DNA of 27,234 nucleotides from a virus, in the IMG/VR virus record IMGVR_UViG_3300044675_002459, positions 1 through 27,234 of that record, one strand, 5' to 3'. The notes beneath the pieces are model-generated. The model searched no databases, was not told the origin of the DNA, and saw nothing but the letters and a program-made list of their open reading frames with translations. A program made the translations under genes and the position numbers. Below, in pieces: positions 1 to 9,792 of this stretch (position 1 is the stretch's first letter; every line of letters starts with the position of its first letter).

Positions 1-5
1 AACAT
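1..5 (-). CDS. Start of the next tail gene, cut by the window edge
   Basis: On the minus strand the stop codon of the 1877-aa wedge protein (TAA, 7-5) overlaps an ATG at 5-3 in a TAATG arrangement. The same overlap joins gp6 to the 1877-aa protein and the 473-aa protein to gp53 here, so a further gene of the cluster probably starts at this point. Only ATG and two bases are visible, so no product can be named. In T4 the gene after 6 and 7 is gene 8, another wedge subunit; that is inference from position only. The start codon lies inside the 3' arm of an 18-bp inverted repeat. Confidence 0.4.
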
Positions 6-74
6 TAGAGCTTACTTTTAATAATTTGCGGATTCTCTTTGAATTGCAACTCATTTAAAGTAAGCTCTAATGTT
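1..74 (-). repeat. 18-bp perfect inverted repeat over a stop/start junction
   Basis: Bases 1-18 and 57-74 are exact reverse complements, separated by 38 nt. In the minus-strand mRNA this makes an 18-bp stem whose 3' arm contains the UAAUG that ends the 1877-aa gene and starts the next one. The 5' arm lies in codons near the C-terminus (ETLELTL region). The outer end coincides with the window edge, so the stem may continue outside. It could act in translational coupling, or be an artefact if the window edge is a contig end. Confidence 0.8.
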
Positions 75-3000
75 TCGTTAGTAGGGAATGAACCGTAGTT
101 ACCGATCCTGAATGCCCAATCTTCATAGAAATCTACGAAGCCGCCTTGAGAAATAATACTAGCCTTGGCCAATTTACTAATTGTATTTCTAGTACCTTTT
201 TCTTTAATGTAGCCTTGATAGAATTTATACTGGCTTGTCGCATTAGTAAAAATGTTATCAAGATAACTTCTCGGACTGTAACCAACAAGGTGTTGTGCAA
301 GACTTTGTTGAGTCGCATCAAAATTATCAATATCAAGACTATAAAAATCTTCGAACTGACCAATTTTATAATCAAAGTTAGGAAGAAGTTCTGCTACAGG
401 TTTTTCTCCTAGTACAGACCATTCGTTGAAATTAAATTCAGCTGCACCTAAAACTTTTGAAATTGCAGAATAATAATTGCCCGCATAGAATACTACATCA
501 CCTGTAGAATAATCTGTAAATTTTTCCCATGTAGAAATCTGTGCTTCATCGTAGATAAAGCCAGGACTAAACATATCGCCGTTCCAACCACCAGTGATAA
601 AGCCTATTAACTTAATTCTACGTTGCTTATATCCAGTCTCTGGTTCGTAGATCACATCATTGAACAAAGTAGAATTATTCAATACCAGGGTATGTTCTTT
701 TTGTACTAGATTTAATCTTGCAAAAAAGATTCCGTCAGTGGTATTCACTGTTTTAATTGTGAAAACGTTTTCGTCTCTTGAAGTAGAAATAGACTTATTA
801 GAAAGTACAGTACCGTCTGCTTTTAAAACACTGTAGTCGTAGAATGCATTGGTTAATCCGTCAACTACTGCGGTTGTATCTTCAAATTTAACACCGTTTG
901 CAAAAGGACTTAAAGTAATTACACTGCCAACTGACCACTTTTGTGTAGTCCAGTATAGCATTTCTTTGGAGCTAAATGTCCAATCTAAAATTTCTGTAAG
1001 GTCTTTATTATACTCGTCAAAAACAAATCCTTGACTTTCAAGCCACTTACTGTAACCTAATAAAACTGCATGAATATCTTCAGGGTTCTCATACTCGATA
1101 CCGTAAGGAATTTCTGTAACTGTTGAACCAAATTTAGAAGGACGACGAACTGATACTCCGCCTATAACTGGCAGTGCCGGAAGCGGTTGGAATTTAGAAG
1201 AGTCAAACGTTGAGCCAGAATTGTGACCCATCTTTACTCGATAGAAGCCGCCTAAATATCTAACTACTTGACCTTGTTTGTAATATCTATAACCAGAATT
1301 TGTACTGACTGAAGTAGTATCAAGACCTGTCATAGGATTTGCACTAGAAGCTGCCCAATCTACATATGCTTCTGATTTTCCGCCTACTGTAATTGCAGGA
1401 TCAGTTGCTGTGAAATTTGGCATCAGGCAATTGAAATAAGGATTCTTTGTATCATATCCTCTGATAGAATAACCCTTTTCTGTTCGTTGAACAATAACTC
1501 CACTGATTCCTAAACTCTTAACTGGACTACTTTTGTCTAAAAATATCTCATGATCTTCGTTAACTAATGCAACGCCAGTGCTAACACTGTTAGGACTTAC
1601 ACTGTCTACAATAACTTTAAATTTTTCTTTATTAACAAATCCGCCTAATTTATGGCTTAGTTTAAAAGAAATAAAATTCAATTCAGATTTAAGTTCAGAT
1701 AGATACTTTCTATTTTTTTGTTTGCCTGCTTCAATTAAAAACACACTGTATCCAGCAGCAAGGGTGTCTTGATCGTTAATAACATCTTGATATAATTTAA
1801 GAATATCAAAGCTAACGAATTCTTTATTTTCACCGTAACCGTATTGTCCCGCAAGATTTTTTGTTATTCTACTAGTGTCGAACAACATAGCTGCATAGCT
1901 AGCTGGTTGTGCTAAAGCCATTAAAATTTGTACTGCAAAAGGATATAGGGCACTTCTTCTCCAAGCAGCTTCAACTGGAGCAATATCTCCAAATTTCCAA
2001 TTATCAGTTGTGCTAAGATAATCTAGTCCGGTAGCAATATTAGCCGATGCCGGGTCTAAAAGATTTCCGTTGTCGTCAACAGGCAATATTCTAGACAATC
2101 CTGTTCTAATGTATTTTGCATTAACAGTGAAATTGTTAGGTTCTCTAATAAACCCTTTTTCAATGTCTTCCCATAAAATAGTGTTGCCTCTAGTATATGG
2201 TGCAGGTCCATATGCATCGACCCACCATTCAGGCATAATAGGAAAGCCTAACATTTCCCAAGGGTGAGTATGTGGACGATCTGTATCAAAGAAATATTTG
2301 TAGATACCTCTCCAGTTGCCAGGAAGTGGCAATTTAGTAACTAAATCTTTTCCTGTTTTATAGTTCCAAGTTTTTCTATCTTCAGTAGCAGTAGTGTTAA
2401 AGGAATAATTAAATCCGTAGAACGCATCCCACTTTAAAAATTCTCTGGAAAGAATATCATTAACTTCTTTAAGGTTATATTTGTTAGTTCTAAACGCACC
2501 CGGAAGAATACTATTGATATCTAGCAATTCAGGATTGTAATTAATCTTAATGTTATTGAAGACTCTTTTTTCAAATTCTAAAATTATGTCGTCTCGGTAG
2601 TCATCAAATGCCAGCATAATACTGCCGTCATGTCCTTGAATAACATTCCTTGCTTCTCCTGCAAACGTATCATCAAGATAAATCTTAGGTTCAAATTTAG
2701 GATATAGACCTAACTTAGTAGGTGTAGGCGGTACGTAGCAGCCTTTAGTACTAGGATAATCATTAACAGTAATAATGTCTCCTTTGACTAAATCAATTTT
2801 AATATTAACTGACGAATCAAATAGATCAAATTCATATTCAGACCCGTGAACTAGCTGTACTATATTGCCAGCAGTGTCTGTTCTGTACACTATAACAGAA
2901 CGTAAAGATAATTCAGTTAGATTAAATGTTGACACTACTGAATAATTTTTATTTCTGCTGTCAGTTACAGGATACGATCTAGAAACTAAATCAGTACCGT

Positions 3001-5638
3001 AAGCAACCATATCAGTTAGTGCATAAGGAAAAGATACTTCTTTATTCACATTCATATTGTATAATGCAATATCTAATGCTTTTGCAGAAGTGTAATTACC
3101 TTTAAGTTTTGTAATTTGATCAATCAACCCTAATTTAAATTGATTGTAATGTTGTGCAACCGTTCTTGTTGCAGACAACAAATTGTATTTGTCGTTAGCA
3201 ATAAAATATGCAGCAAATGCGAGAGGGTTTTTATTGCAGATTAGTCTAGTGCCGTAACTAGGTAATTGATCAATATCTCTAATGTTGCTAGTTCCCGGGA
3301 AGCTTCCAACAAAGTTAGGATGCCTGTCAATCATAGTCTTAACGTGATCAGACAACTCGGAAAGAGTAAATTGAGAAATAGGGCCGTTCAACGGATTATT
3401 TGTAAATCCTAAAGAAGTTTCGTATGCACCGGTTAGACTAGGTTTTCCAGTGCCTTTAACTTTAAGAAGTACTCTGTCTCCAACGGTTACTGGATTTTTA
3501 AAAACTACAAAATATCTTCTGCCAGATGCATATAATGTATACTCATCTAATAAAACTTTTTTATCTTCGTTGACAAATACTTCTACTTCAATATTTTGAT
3601 AACCGGCATTTTCAACCGCAGTAATTTCTAATTCAGTAATTACAGAGTCTGCAACGGTATATTGAATAATAGGAATTTGATATCCAGCAGACTCTGTCCA
3701 CACATTGATATAAACGGAGTCGTTTCTATTAACGTTTCTTTTTATAAAGCCGTTAGACACAGGAACTGAGTAAGAATTGTTGCCGTCAACAACAAAATTA
3801 ACATCAGTCATGAAATAGTTTTCAAACAAATAATATGCTTGATTAGAAATATTTTTGTATTTTAAAGGAAATCCTAATACAGAATCTGCAACGCCTGTGC
3901 CGATGCTATAACCAAAAATCTTAGATCCTAAGAAAATTTCTTTATAAACTGGGTCACTATATGCAACACCATTATTATCGTAGATCTCAAATCGAGGTGC
4001 TTGATTTAAAGCAGTTTTTTGCTGACTTGATACCCAGTTAGTTCCGTTGAACCACCAGTTTTCACCACGCTTAACAGTACCTTTAGTAATAACAACTGAG
4101 TCACCTGCCTGCGGAGTAACATCAGGTTCTTCGTCTAAACTGATTCTAAATTTTTCTCCAATTTTTACAAAGTTAACAATATAAGTTTTATTATTAACAA
4201 AGTTGTCATTGTCAGCAGTAAAGATTACTCGATCACCTTGACCAACTTCTTCTCCGTCGATGTAATATCCAACTGAGCCTTCTACTGTAGAAAATACATC
4301 AGTAGTAATAGTATCAATGAACTGAACATTCTTTTTAACAAAACTGCCAAAGTTATGAAGTTGCATGTCAGCTTCAAATTCAACAATAGGTCGTTTTGCT
4401 CTATCGCTAAATGGTAGCAGTACTGGTACTCCGTTGAGTTTTGCACTCAATCGGATAACATCCTCGTGGAACCAGCGATTGTAACGACTCCATGGGTTTT
4501 TATCTTTACTAGCCTTGTTGATGGTGATATATTCAGGTACTAGAGGAAGATTAATAGATTGATCAAATGCATATTTGTCAAAGCTTTCGCTATCAAACCT
4601 TTCATCAAAAACAGTAGCAAAGCGTTCCGGTGCAATTAGAGAATCAAATTCAACTAACTTAATTTCAGAACCCACACCTTCAACAACAAATTCTTTATCT
4701 TTGTATGTTTCAGGAGATACTTGACCAACAAAGTTAATTTTCATTCCGTTAGTGAATTCAACTCCAGAGAAAGACTTATAATTTTTCTTTCCTAAAATTT
4801 CTTTCTCTACATCAATGAAGCTGTTTTCTTCAATATCTTTGATGATGAACTCTCCGCCATTGAGAATTTCTGTTTCTGAAACATAGTAAAGAACTTTAGG
4901 AGTTGTGTGATCAATAGTTAATGTTATTTCACCTTCAGAAATACCGTTATTAGTAGTAGCCCTGTAAGGAGCTTCTTTCCCAGTAATTCTAGAAGTCTTA
5001 ATCCAGAATGTACTTAGACTCTTAACATTGAATTTATAAGTAACTCCCCTGTACAAAGTAATTTGAGGAGCAGGAGTAAGTCCATCAGGGGTGAAAACAA
5101 AATTAAAACCGTCAGCAGTGTCAGTTACATTGTATGTGCTAACTACTTCTCGTTGTTGATTTGATATTGAGATTGAATTAGGACCTGCAGGAATCCAATA
5201 GTATTTTTCAAAGTTAACAAATTTGTCCCAGTCAATGTGTGGGTCGTATGAATAAAACTGCGGGTCAAAAAGTCTATCAAGTCTCGAAGTATTTGCACCT
5301 TCATAGTCAAGTTGGTTGATTAAATCATCATATGCTGTAGATTTAATAATTTTTAAAATATCATTAGTAACTACTAGTGCAGGTTCTAATTGATAATCTT
5401 GTCTAGTTTTAAGATTAGACTCAATATAATAATCCTTGCTTGGATCATATGTTGGAGTAATTTTACTGCCGACCCATCCGTCAAGTCTCTTTAATTGAGG
5501 TGGTTGTATTAATTGGTCAATAGTACCTGCTAAGAACTTGCTGTTCTTATCTGTCCTGAACAGCACCGGTAATAGGTTAACACTTTTTCTAGTGCTCGGT
5601 GTGTTCTTGTCTTCCACCTGATTCAATTCATCAGACAT
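5..5638 (-). CDS. Very large baseplate-wedge-type structural protein (gp7 position)
   Basis: This 1877-residue protein is the last complete gene of the leftward tail cluster. Its ATG overlaps the gp6 stop (TAATG at 5640-5636), so the two are probably translationally coupled. Position directly after gp6 matches T4 gene 7, a wedge protein of about 1030 residues, but this one is nearly twice as long and I do not see clear T4 gp7 sequence. Visible features are an N-terminal region rich in aromatic and Asp residues (LFDPQFYSYDPHIDWDKF, about residues 125-142) and a Trp/Pro-rich stretch around residues 1120-1150 (HPWEMLGFPIMPEWW). There is no signal peptide or membrane segment. It is probably a virion protein at the baseplate periphery. 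The gp7 identity is inference from gene order; that it is structural is much firmer. Confidence 0.65.
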   Translation of the reverse strand: MSDELNQVEDKNTPSTRKSVNLLPVLFRTDKNSKFLAGTIDQLIQPPQLKRLDGWVGSKITPTYDPSKDYYIESNLKTRQDYQLEPALVVTNDILKIIKSTAYDDLINQLDYEGANTSRLDRLFDPQFYSYDPHIDWDKFVNFEKYYWIPAGPNSISISNQQREVVSTYNVTDTADGFNFVFTPDGLTPAPQITLYRGVTYKFNVKSLSTFWIKTSRITGKEAPYRATTNNGISEGEITLTIDHTTPKVLYYVSETEILNGGEFIIKDIEENSFIDVEKEILGKKNYKSFSGVEFTNGMKINFVGQVSPETYKDKEFVVEGVGSEIKLVEFDSLIAPERFATVFDERFDSESFDKYAFDQSINLPLVPEYITINKASKDKNPWSRYNRWFHEDVIRLSAKLNGVPVLLPFSDRAKRPIVEFEADMQLHNFGSFVKKNVQFIDTITTDVFSTVEGSVGYYIDGEEVGQGDRVIFTADNDNFVNNKTYIVNFVKIGEKFRISLDEEPDVTPQAGDSVVITKGTVKRGENWWFNGTNWVSSQQKTALNQAPRFEIYDNNGVAYSDPVYKEIFLGSKIFGYSIGTGVADSVLGFPLKYKNISNQAYYLFENYFMTDVNFVVDGNNSYSVPVSNGFIKRNVNRNDSVYINVWTESAGYQIPIIQYTVADSVITELEITAVENAGYQNIEVEVFVNEDKKVLLDEYTLYASGRRYFVVFKNPVTVGDRVLLKVKGTGKPSLTGAYETSLGFTNNPLNGPISQFTLSELSDHVKTMIDRHPNFVGSFPGTSNIRDIDQLPSYGTRLICNKNPLAFAAYFIANDKYNLLSATRTVAQHYNQFKLGLIDQITKLKGNYTSAKALDIALYNMNVNKEVSFPYALTDMVAYGTDLVSRSYPVTDSRNKNYSVVSTFNLTELSLRSVIVYRTDTAGNIVQLVHGSEYEFDLFDSSVNIKIDLVKGDIITVNDYPSTKGCYVPPTPTKLGLYPKFEPKIYLDDTFAGEARNVIQGHDGSIMLAFDDYRDDIILEFEKRVFNNIKINYNPELLDINSILPGAFRTNKYNLKEVNDILSREFLKWDAFYGFNYSFNTTATEDRKTWNYKTGKDLVTKLPLPGNWRGIYKYFFDTDRPHTHPWEMLGFPIMPEWWVDAYGPAPYTRGNTILWEDIEKGFIREPNNFTVNAKYIRTGLSRILPVDDNGNLLDPASANIATGLDYLSTTDNWKFGDIAPVEAAWRRSALYPFAVQILMALAQPASYAAMLFDTSRITKNLAGQYGYGENKEFVSFDILKLYQDVINDQDTLAAGYSVFLIEAGKQKNRKYLSELKSELNFISFKLSHKLGGFVNKEKFKVIVDSVSPNSVSTGVALVNEDHEIFLDKSSPVKSLGISGVIVQRTEKGYSIRGYDTKNPYFNCLMPNFTATDPAITVGGKSEAYVDWAASSANPMTGLDTTSVSTNSGYRYYKQGQVVRYLGGFYRVKMGHNSGSTFDSSKFQPLPALPVIGGVSVRRPSKFGSTVTEIPYGIEYENPEDIHAVLLGYSKWLESQGFVFDEYNKDLTEILDWTFSSKEMLYWTTQKWSVGSVITLSPFANGVKFEDTTAVVDGLTNAFYDYSVLKADGTVLSNKSISTSRDENVFTIKTVNTTDGIFFARLNLVQKEHTLVLNNSTLFNDVIYEPETGYKQRRIKLIGFITGGWNGDMFSPGFIYDEAQISTWEKFTDYSTGDVVFYAGNYYSAISKVLGAAEFNFNEWSVLGEKPVAELLPNFDYKIGQFEDFYSLDIDNFDATQQSLAQHLVGYSPRSYLDNIFTNATSQYKFYQGYIKEKGTRNTISKLAKASIISQGGFVDFYEDWAFRIGNYGSFPTNETLELTLNELQFKENPQIIKSKL

Positions 5639-8600
5639 TAATATACTCCTAATGTACTATTGATAATAGTTGCTGTTGTTTTAATTTGATTTGCAGTAAT
5701 AGCGTCAATAATCTCAATGTTACTTACGCCGGCACCGTTAATAAAAATTTCGTTGTTTTGGCAGGCAATTTCGTACAGACTACCAAATGGCACATCTGCT
5801 TTTGGAACAATAATAAAGTTAGTGATATCAGGAGACATCATGTTCATGATGTATGTTGACAACTCACTAAAGTAGAATGTTTGTCCAAACTCCCAATTTT
5901 CTAATGCAAAGAACTGTTCAATGCCCGCAAGTATTCTAGATTTTAATTCATTTTCTGTTGTACTTCTTGTGCTATTTCTAACTGCTTTAAATGTTGCCTG
6001 AAGATTTCTATCTGCCTGTGTTCCAAACAATACTTTATATTTTACTGGTTGGTAAATTAACTGATCGCTAATAGCTTTAATAGGCTCTAATGTGCTGCTA
6101 TAGTTTTCTTCAAGCTCAGAACTAGTAGGCGGAAGTGGCTCGCTACCCGATTCTGAAGTTAACCAATTTCTATAAGTTGTGTCGTATGTTTGTGTAAGCA
6201 CAAAAATATCAATCAAGTTAGTTTTACTTGGGTCTAATCTACGGTCGTCGCCACTATTGTGTCTATACTGGAACTTTAATCCTGTTCTTCCAGGCCTTGC
6301 AAAGTAGTTAGGTTGTAATACATATGAGCTTTCTGCTGACTCTGAATAGTGTTTAATAACGTTAATTGATTTGTCGTAGAAATAAAATAACTGCCCTTCA
6401 ACTTTTGCCGATTGCGGAACATCTTCTTCTGTAGGGTAAGCAAGAATTTCTGCATTAGTAACAATTGAATATGTTAAGTCATTATCTGCATATCTAAAAT
6501 AGACAAACTTATCTTTAAATCCAGTTTGAGGACTTAATGAAGCAGGTGCTACAATGTCAGTAAAGGCATCTGGGTTTTCAATTTGATTGTCTTCATATTC
6601 GTCTAAGAAAGATACTTGAATTTTTTTAGGTTCAATATATCCATCTGCTTCAACAATGTTACCGTCAATTTGCCAGCCATAATCTATACCGAGCGGCAAT
6701 GTAGAATACTGTGTTTCAGAGAAAGAAATACTCACTACCGAAGTTAATGTATTATAGCCTGAACCTGAATTTACCACAATGATACGATCCACTGATCCAT
6801 TTTTTAACACAGGATAAAACTCTCCAGAACTGCTACCAGTGATAGTAACTTGAGGAGTAGAAACGTAACCCTTACCTCGATTAATAATGTTAAATCCAGT
6901 AACGCTACCGTTAGTACCAGTTGACGTTAATGAAATAATAGCATTTCCATAATTAACAGGAGACGGATTGGTTCCAAGGATCTTAATTTGATCTTTCACA
7001 AGAGTATTTTTTGTGAAGTCATAATTCTTTGTTGTAGAATCAAAGAAGAACGAGGTGTCTCGTTCGCTTTCAAAAATATAGTCTGTGATTCTATATTTTA
7101 CTTCATATCCTATTCCAGTCCAAGTAAATGCAAATAACCAGCTAGCATCTTTATTAGTGTTTGAAGAATCTTTTTGGTATAGGATAGTAAAAGGATTTGT
7201 CAAGTCTAGGTCAGTGTCGTTAATCACATACCACGAACGAGTGTCTTCTGCAAAACTTAGACCAAAATTTCTCTTGGCTAACGAAAGATTAACAATATCA
7301 GTTTGTAATGAATAACTGAACACACTGTCAAACGGAGGAATAATTTCTCTTGCAATAGCATTTGAAGGAATGTTCTGAGTAACAATAACAGGTCCAGTAC
7401 CGTCAGGTAAATTTCCTTGGCCGCCGTAAGATCCATCACCGATAATCAAGGATGTCTTAACCCATTTAAAATCTTTAGTAGTTGAATCACTTACTGTTGT
7501 CAAGTTTCCGTTTGGCAAAAAGTATTGTCCTTGTGGCGGAACAAACTTAACAAGAGCACCGGGCTCTAAATAACTTAGATTGCTAGCGGCAAAAATACCT
7601 GTTTGCAAAGCAACACCAGTTAGTCCATCTTTGAAATATCCCGTAGATTGATTAGTACTTTTGGTAGACTGATTCCATACTGCCGGAGGGTCTGACACTG
7701 CTGGACGCGGCCAGTAGTTCAGGTAAAAATTATTCATACTTGCAGATTCAGCAATAGGAATAATTTTGTTAATCACCGCTGCATAAATTTCGTTTTTGTT
7801 AGAGTAAGAAAACTCTAATGTCAGTGTCTTATCTTCTTGGTATAACGCACCGTCTTCACCAAATATATTAGTTCCGGAATATTTTCCACTAACATCACTT
7901 AGCTCGTAATACTTAGAAATTCCGCTAGAAATTCTATTAACGCTTTTAATCTTAACAATATCTGCACCAGCAGTTAATGGTGCAATGTTGTAATCTTCAG
8001 CGGTGATCATTCTATTTTGAGTATAGAAAGACTGTGGTGCTTTTAATTTAATGTTAGCATCTGACTCAGAACTCTCACTGTTATTAACAGTGTATTGTAA
8101 GCTGAATGTTAAAGATAGTTGTTGCTTTTGTCCTATTTTGTTAAAATAAGGTAAAGAAATTTGAACTCCGTTAATCTGCTCAGGCTTAACAGAATACTTT
8201 AATCCGTTGCTCTGTCTATAAAACAATACAAACTGACCCTTAGGCAAATTTCCAAACAGACCGTCTGCAAAGTTTAAATCAACTTGATCGTTTTCTCGAG
8301 TAGTAACTGCAAAAATATTTCTTTCTTGATTGCTCAAGCTGTTGTATATTACGTTATTTCCAGTTAAGGCTTGGACTTTAGACCAGTTTGTGTCATAGTT
8401 TCCGTCAGCATCAAGCTGCCATAACCACACATCGTTGTCATTAATGTCGCTGGCGTTAATGCCAACAATTTCATTTGGCACAGGTGCATCAACACCAAAT
8501 GAAGCTAAGTTTAATGTACCTTGACGAAAGTGTGCAAAGAAACCGGTATTAGCACTTGCACTGCCTTTACTATCGTTTCTAAAAATAAAACTAAACTGAT

Positions 8601-9297
8601 CAGCCGGCTTAGGTACTGACTCGTAGATGTGTGTCTTTCCAGTAAATTCGCAGCTGGTGATTTCAAAAGGCATCGAAATGCCGCCAATTGTTTTGTTAAA
8701 TCCGAACACAGGAACATCAGAATTTGCAGTGTTTAACTTGTATTGTTCTGTAGGGATGCCGTTGATTGTCTTTTTGTCATACGGCTTGCCAAATGTAACA
8801 GAGCCGGGCATAGCACTGTTAATGATAGTGACAAACTGCTGGTACCAGTTAGTGTTGCTAACATCGTTCCAGGAAATAACTGTGTTTGCTAAATTGCTAC
8901 CGTTAGCATCAAATACGTTATCAGTAGTAGATATTGCTGTTAATTTTAAAAATCCATTGGCAGGAGTATTACGCTTGGCATTGTAGTTAATCAACTGTGC
9001 TAGACGCAAAATGCTGTCACGACGTTGTGCTGTTTCTAAAAAGTTCTCACGTGCATTAAGGTCAACACGGAAACTTAAATTCTGTCCAAGGTAAGCAATA
9101 AGATCGATTAGTGCAACATATTCACTAGATTCAATATAGTCGTTAAAATCTTCTGGGTACTTTTCGCGGAGATAAGAAATCATTGTCCTACGAAGAGTTT
9201 CAAAGTCGTAAGATTTAAAATCAGAATTCTTAAAAGATTGATATACCTTTTTCCAATCTTCTGCGACCAGTAGTTTTGAATTTGTTGACGGGATCAT
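5638..9297 (-). CDS. gp6: Baseplate wedge protein gp6 (enlarged)
   Basis: This 1219-aa protein is the gp6 wedge subunit, which in T4 dimerises to form the inner ring of the baseplate around the hub. The N-terminus (about residues 30-105: YDFETLRRTMISYL, then YVALIDLIAYLGQNL and RRDSILRLAQLINY) follows the T4 gp6 pattern. The later FYTQNRMITAEDYN segment (about 425) matches the family's baseplate-J-like core, and residues about 1080-1170 resemble T4 gp6's C-terminal core. T4 gp6 has 660 residues; most of the extra length lies between about 440 and 1060. That insert holds two short repeats of an N-x-G-x-GY type (near 6840-6910 and 6725-6800), which resemble small beta modules. The start is ATG, 24 nt downstream of an AATAAATA late-promoter-like box. 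It ends in a TAATG overlap with the next gene. Confidence 0.88.
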   Translation of the reverse strand: MIPSTNSKLLVAEDWKKVYQSFKNSDFKSYDFETLRRTMISYLREKYPEDFNDYIESSEYVALIDLIAYLGQNLSFRVDLNARENFLETAQRRDSILRLAQLINYNAKRNTPANGFLKLTAISTTDNVFDANGSNLANTVISWNDVSNTNWYQQFVTIINSAMPGSVTFGKPYDKKTINGIPTEQYKLNTANSDVPVFGFNKTIGGISMPFEITSCEFTGKTHIYESVPKPADQFSFIFRNDSKGSASANTGFFAHFRQGTLNLASFGVDAPVPNEIVGINASDINDNDVWLWQLDADGNYDTNWSKVQALTGNNVIYNSLSNQERNIFAVTTRENDQVDLNFADGLFGNLPKGQFVLFYRQSNGLKYSVKPEQINGVQISLPYFNKIGQKQQLSLTFSLQYTVNNSESSESDANIKLKAPQSFYTQNRMITAEDYNIAPLTAGADIVKIKSVNRISSGISKYYELSDVSGKYSGTNIFGEDGALYQEDKTLTLEFSYSNKNEIYAAVINKIIPIAESASMNNFYLNYWPRPAVSDPPAVWNQSTKSTNQSTGYFKDGLTGVALQTGIFAASNLSYLEPGALVKFVPPQGQYFLPNGNLTTVSDSTTKDFKWVKTSLIIGDGSYGGQGNLPDGTGPVIVTQNIPSNAIAREIIPPFDSVFSYSLQTDIVNLSLAKRNFGLSFAEDTRSWYVINDTDLDLTNPFTILYQKDSSNTNKDASWLFAFTWTGIGYEVKYRITDYIFESERDTSFFFDSTTKNYDFTKNTLVKDQIKILGTNPSPVNYGNAIISLTSTGTNGSVTGFNIINRGKGYVSTPQVTITGSSSGEFYPVLKNGSVDRIIVVNSGSGYNTLTSVVSISFSETQYSTLPLGIDYGWQIDGNIVEADGYIEPKKIQVSFLDEYEDNQIENPDAFTDIVAPASLSPQTGFKDKFVYFRYADNDLTYSIVTNAEILAYPTEEDVPQSAKVEGQLFYFYDKSINVIKHYSESAESSYVLQPNYFARPGRTGLKFQYRHNSGDDRRLDPSKTNLIDIFVLTQTYDTTYRNWLTSESGSEPLPPTSSELEENYSSTLEPIKAISDQLIYQPVKYKVLFGTQADRNLQATFKAVRNSTRSTTENELKSRILAGIEQFFALENWEFGQTFYFSELSTYIMNMMSPDITNFIIVPKADVPFGSLYEIACQNNEIFINGAGVSNIEIIDAITANQIKTTATIINSTLGVY
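6725..6910 (-). repeat. Tandem protein repeat (N-x-G-x-GY modules) within gp6
   Basis: Two adjacent segments of the gp6 insert are similar: GSVTGFNIINRGKGYVSTP followed by QVTI, and GSVDRIIVVNSGSGYNTLT followed by SVVSI. They share G-[ST]-V, alternating hydrophobics, N-x-G-x-GY and a final V-x-I strand. They look like two small beta modules in tandem, a design often seen in decorating parts of virion proteins. Confidence 0.6.
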
Positions 9298-9321
9298 AAA
9301 CCGAGTTACCTTAATATTGCA

Positions 9322-9329
9322 TATTTATT
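9322..9329 (-). promoter_or_regulatory. T4-type late promoter variant upstream of gp6
   Basis: Read on the minus strand this is AATAAATA, one base from the T4 late consensus TATAAATA. It ends 24 nt before the gp6 ATG, which leaves room for a short leader. It follows the gp25 stop and a weak hairpin with a U run, so gp6 and the genes after it may have their own late transcription start. No -35 element is needed by gp55-type promoters. Confidence 0.5.
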
Positions 9330-9330
9330 G

Positions 9331-9354
9331 GAAAAATAAACCACGTAGTTTATT
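9331..9354 (-). terminator. Weak hairpin plus U run after gp25
   Basis: On the minus strand AATAAAC pairs with GTTTATT (7 bp, loop TACGTG), and the second arm runs into a U-rich TTTATTTTTC tract. The stem has only one G-C pair, so termination would be inefficient at best. The stem overlaps the gp25 stop codon. It may only lower read-through into gp6 or protect the mRNA end. Confidence 0.3.
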
Positions 9355-9787
9355 ACCCAGCCAAGCCAACACGCTTATCAAAAGATAAAATCATGCCGTC
9401 ACTTACATCAGTACCTTTATAAGATAATGTAACTTCTAATAAAAATCCGTAATCTTGTTCAATAATGTTTACTAGAGTAGGAATTACTCTAGGATCAGAT
9501 GCAAGGATCCTATCAATGTCTGCAGATATTTGTTGCTTGACATTAGGTGTTAGCGGCTCGTATATTAGATCCCAGACTACTGAACCAAAATTAGGATTCA
9601 TTAATCGTTCCCCTTTACGAGTGTTGAATTGATTTAAAATATCTTGTTTGATCAATTCATAGTCGTAGAGTTTGACATTAGTAGTTGTATCATCTACTGT
9701 ACTGAACCCTTTATAGAACTGACTAGTTTTAGTAGTAGTTACATTTTTAAGATTTGGAGGAGTTATAACTATATTTTTGTAGGCCAT
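9353..9787 (-). CDS. gp25: Baseplate wedge protein gp25
   Basis: This 144-aa protein belongs to the gp25 / GPW family, a conserved wedge protein of contractile injection systems that helps to couple the baseplate to sheath assembly. Its length is near T4 gp25 (132 aa). The family signature is clear at about residues 54-80: F-x-T-R-K-GER-x-MNPNFG followed by VVWDLIYEPL, with IIEQDYGFLLEVTLSY near 108-123. It lies between gp5 and gp6 in the tail cluster. The ATG has no good Shine-Dalgarno sequence, and an AATAAATA box sits only 5 nt upstream, so the gene is either translated by read-through from gp5 or from a leaderless late transcript. Confidence 0.93.
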   Translation of the reverse strand: MAYKNIVITPPNLKNVTTTKTSQFYKGFSTVDDTTTNVKLYDYELIKQDILNQFNTRKGERLMNPNFGSVVWDLIYEPLTPNVKQQISADIDRILASDPRVIPTLVNIIEQDYGFLLEVTLSYKGTDVSDGMILSFDKRVGLAG

Positions 9788-9792
9788 AACTC

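Noticed and set aside
8627-8986. 119-aa frame on the plus strand within gp6
   Set aside because: gp6 in this part matches its family, and the opposing frame has no Shine-Dalgarno sequence, motif or promoter.
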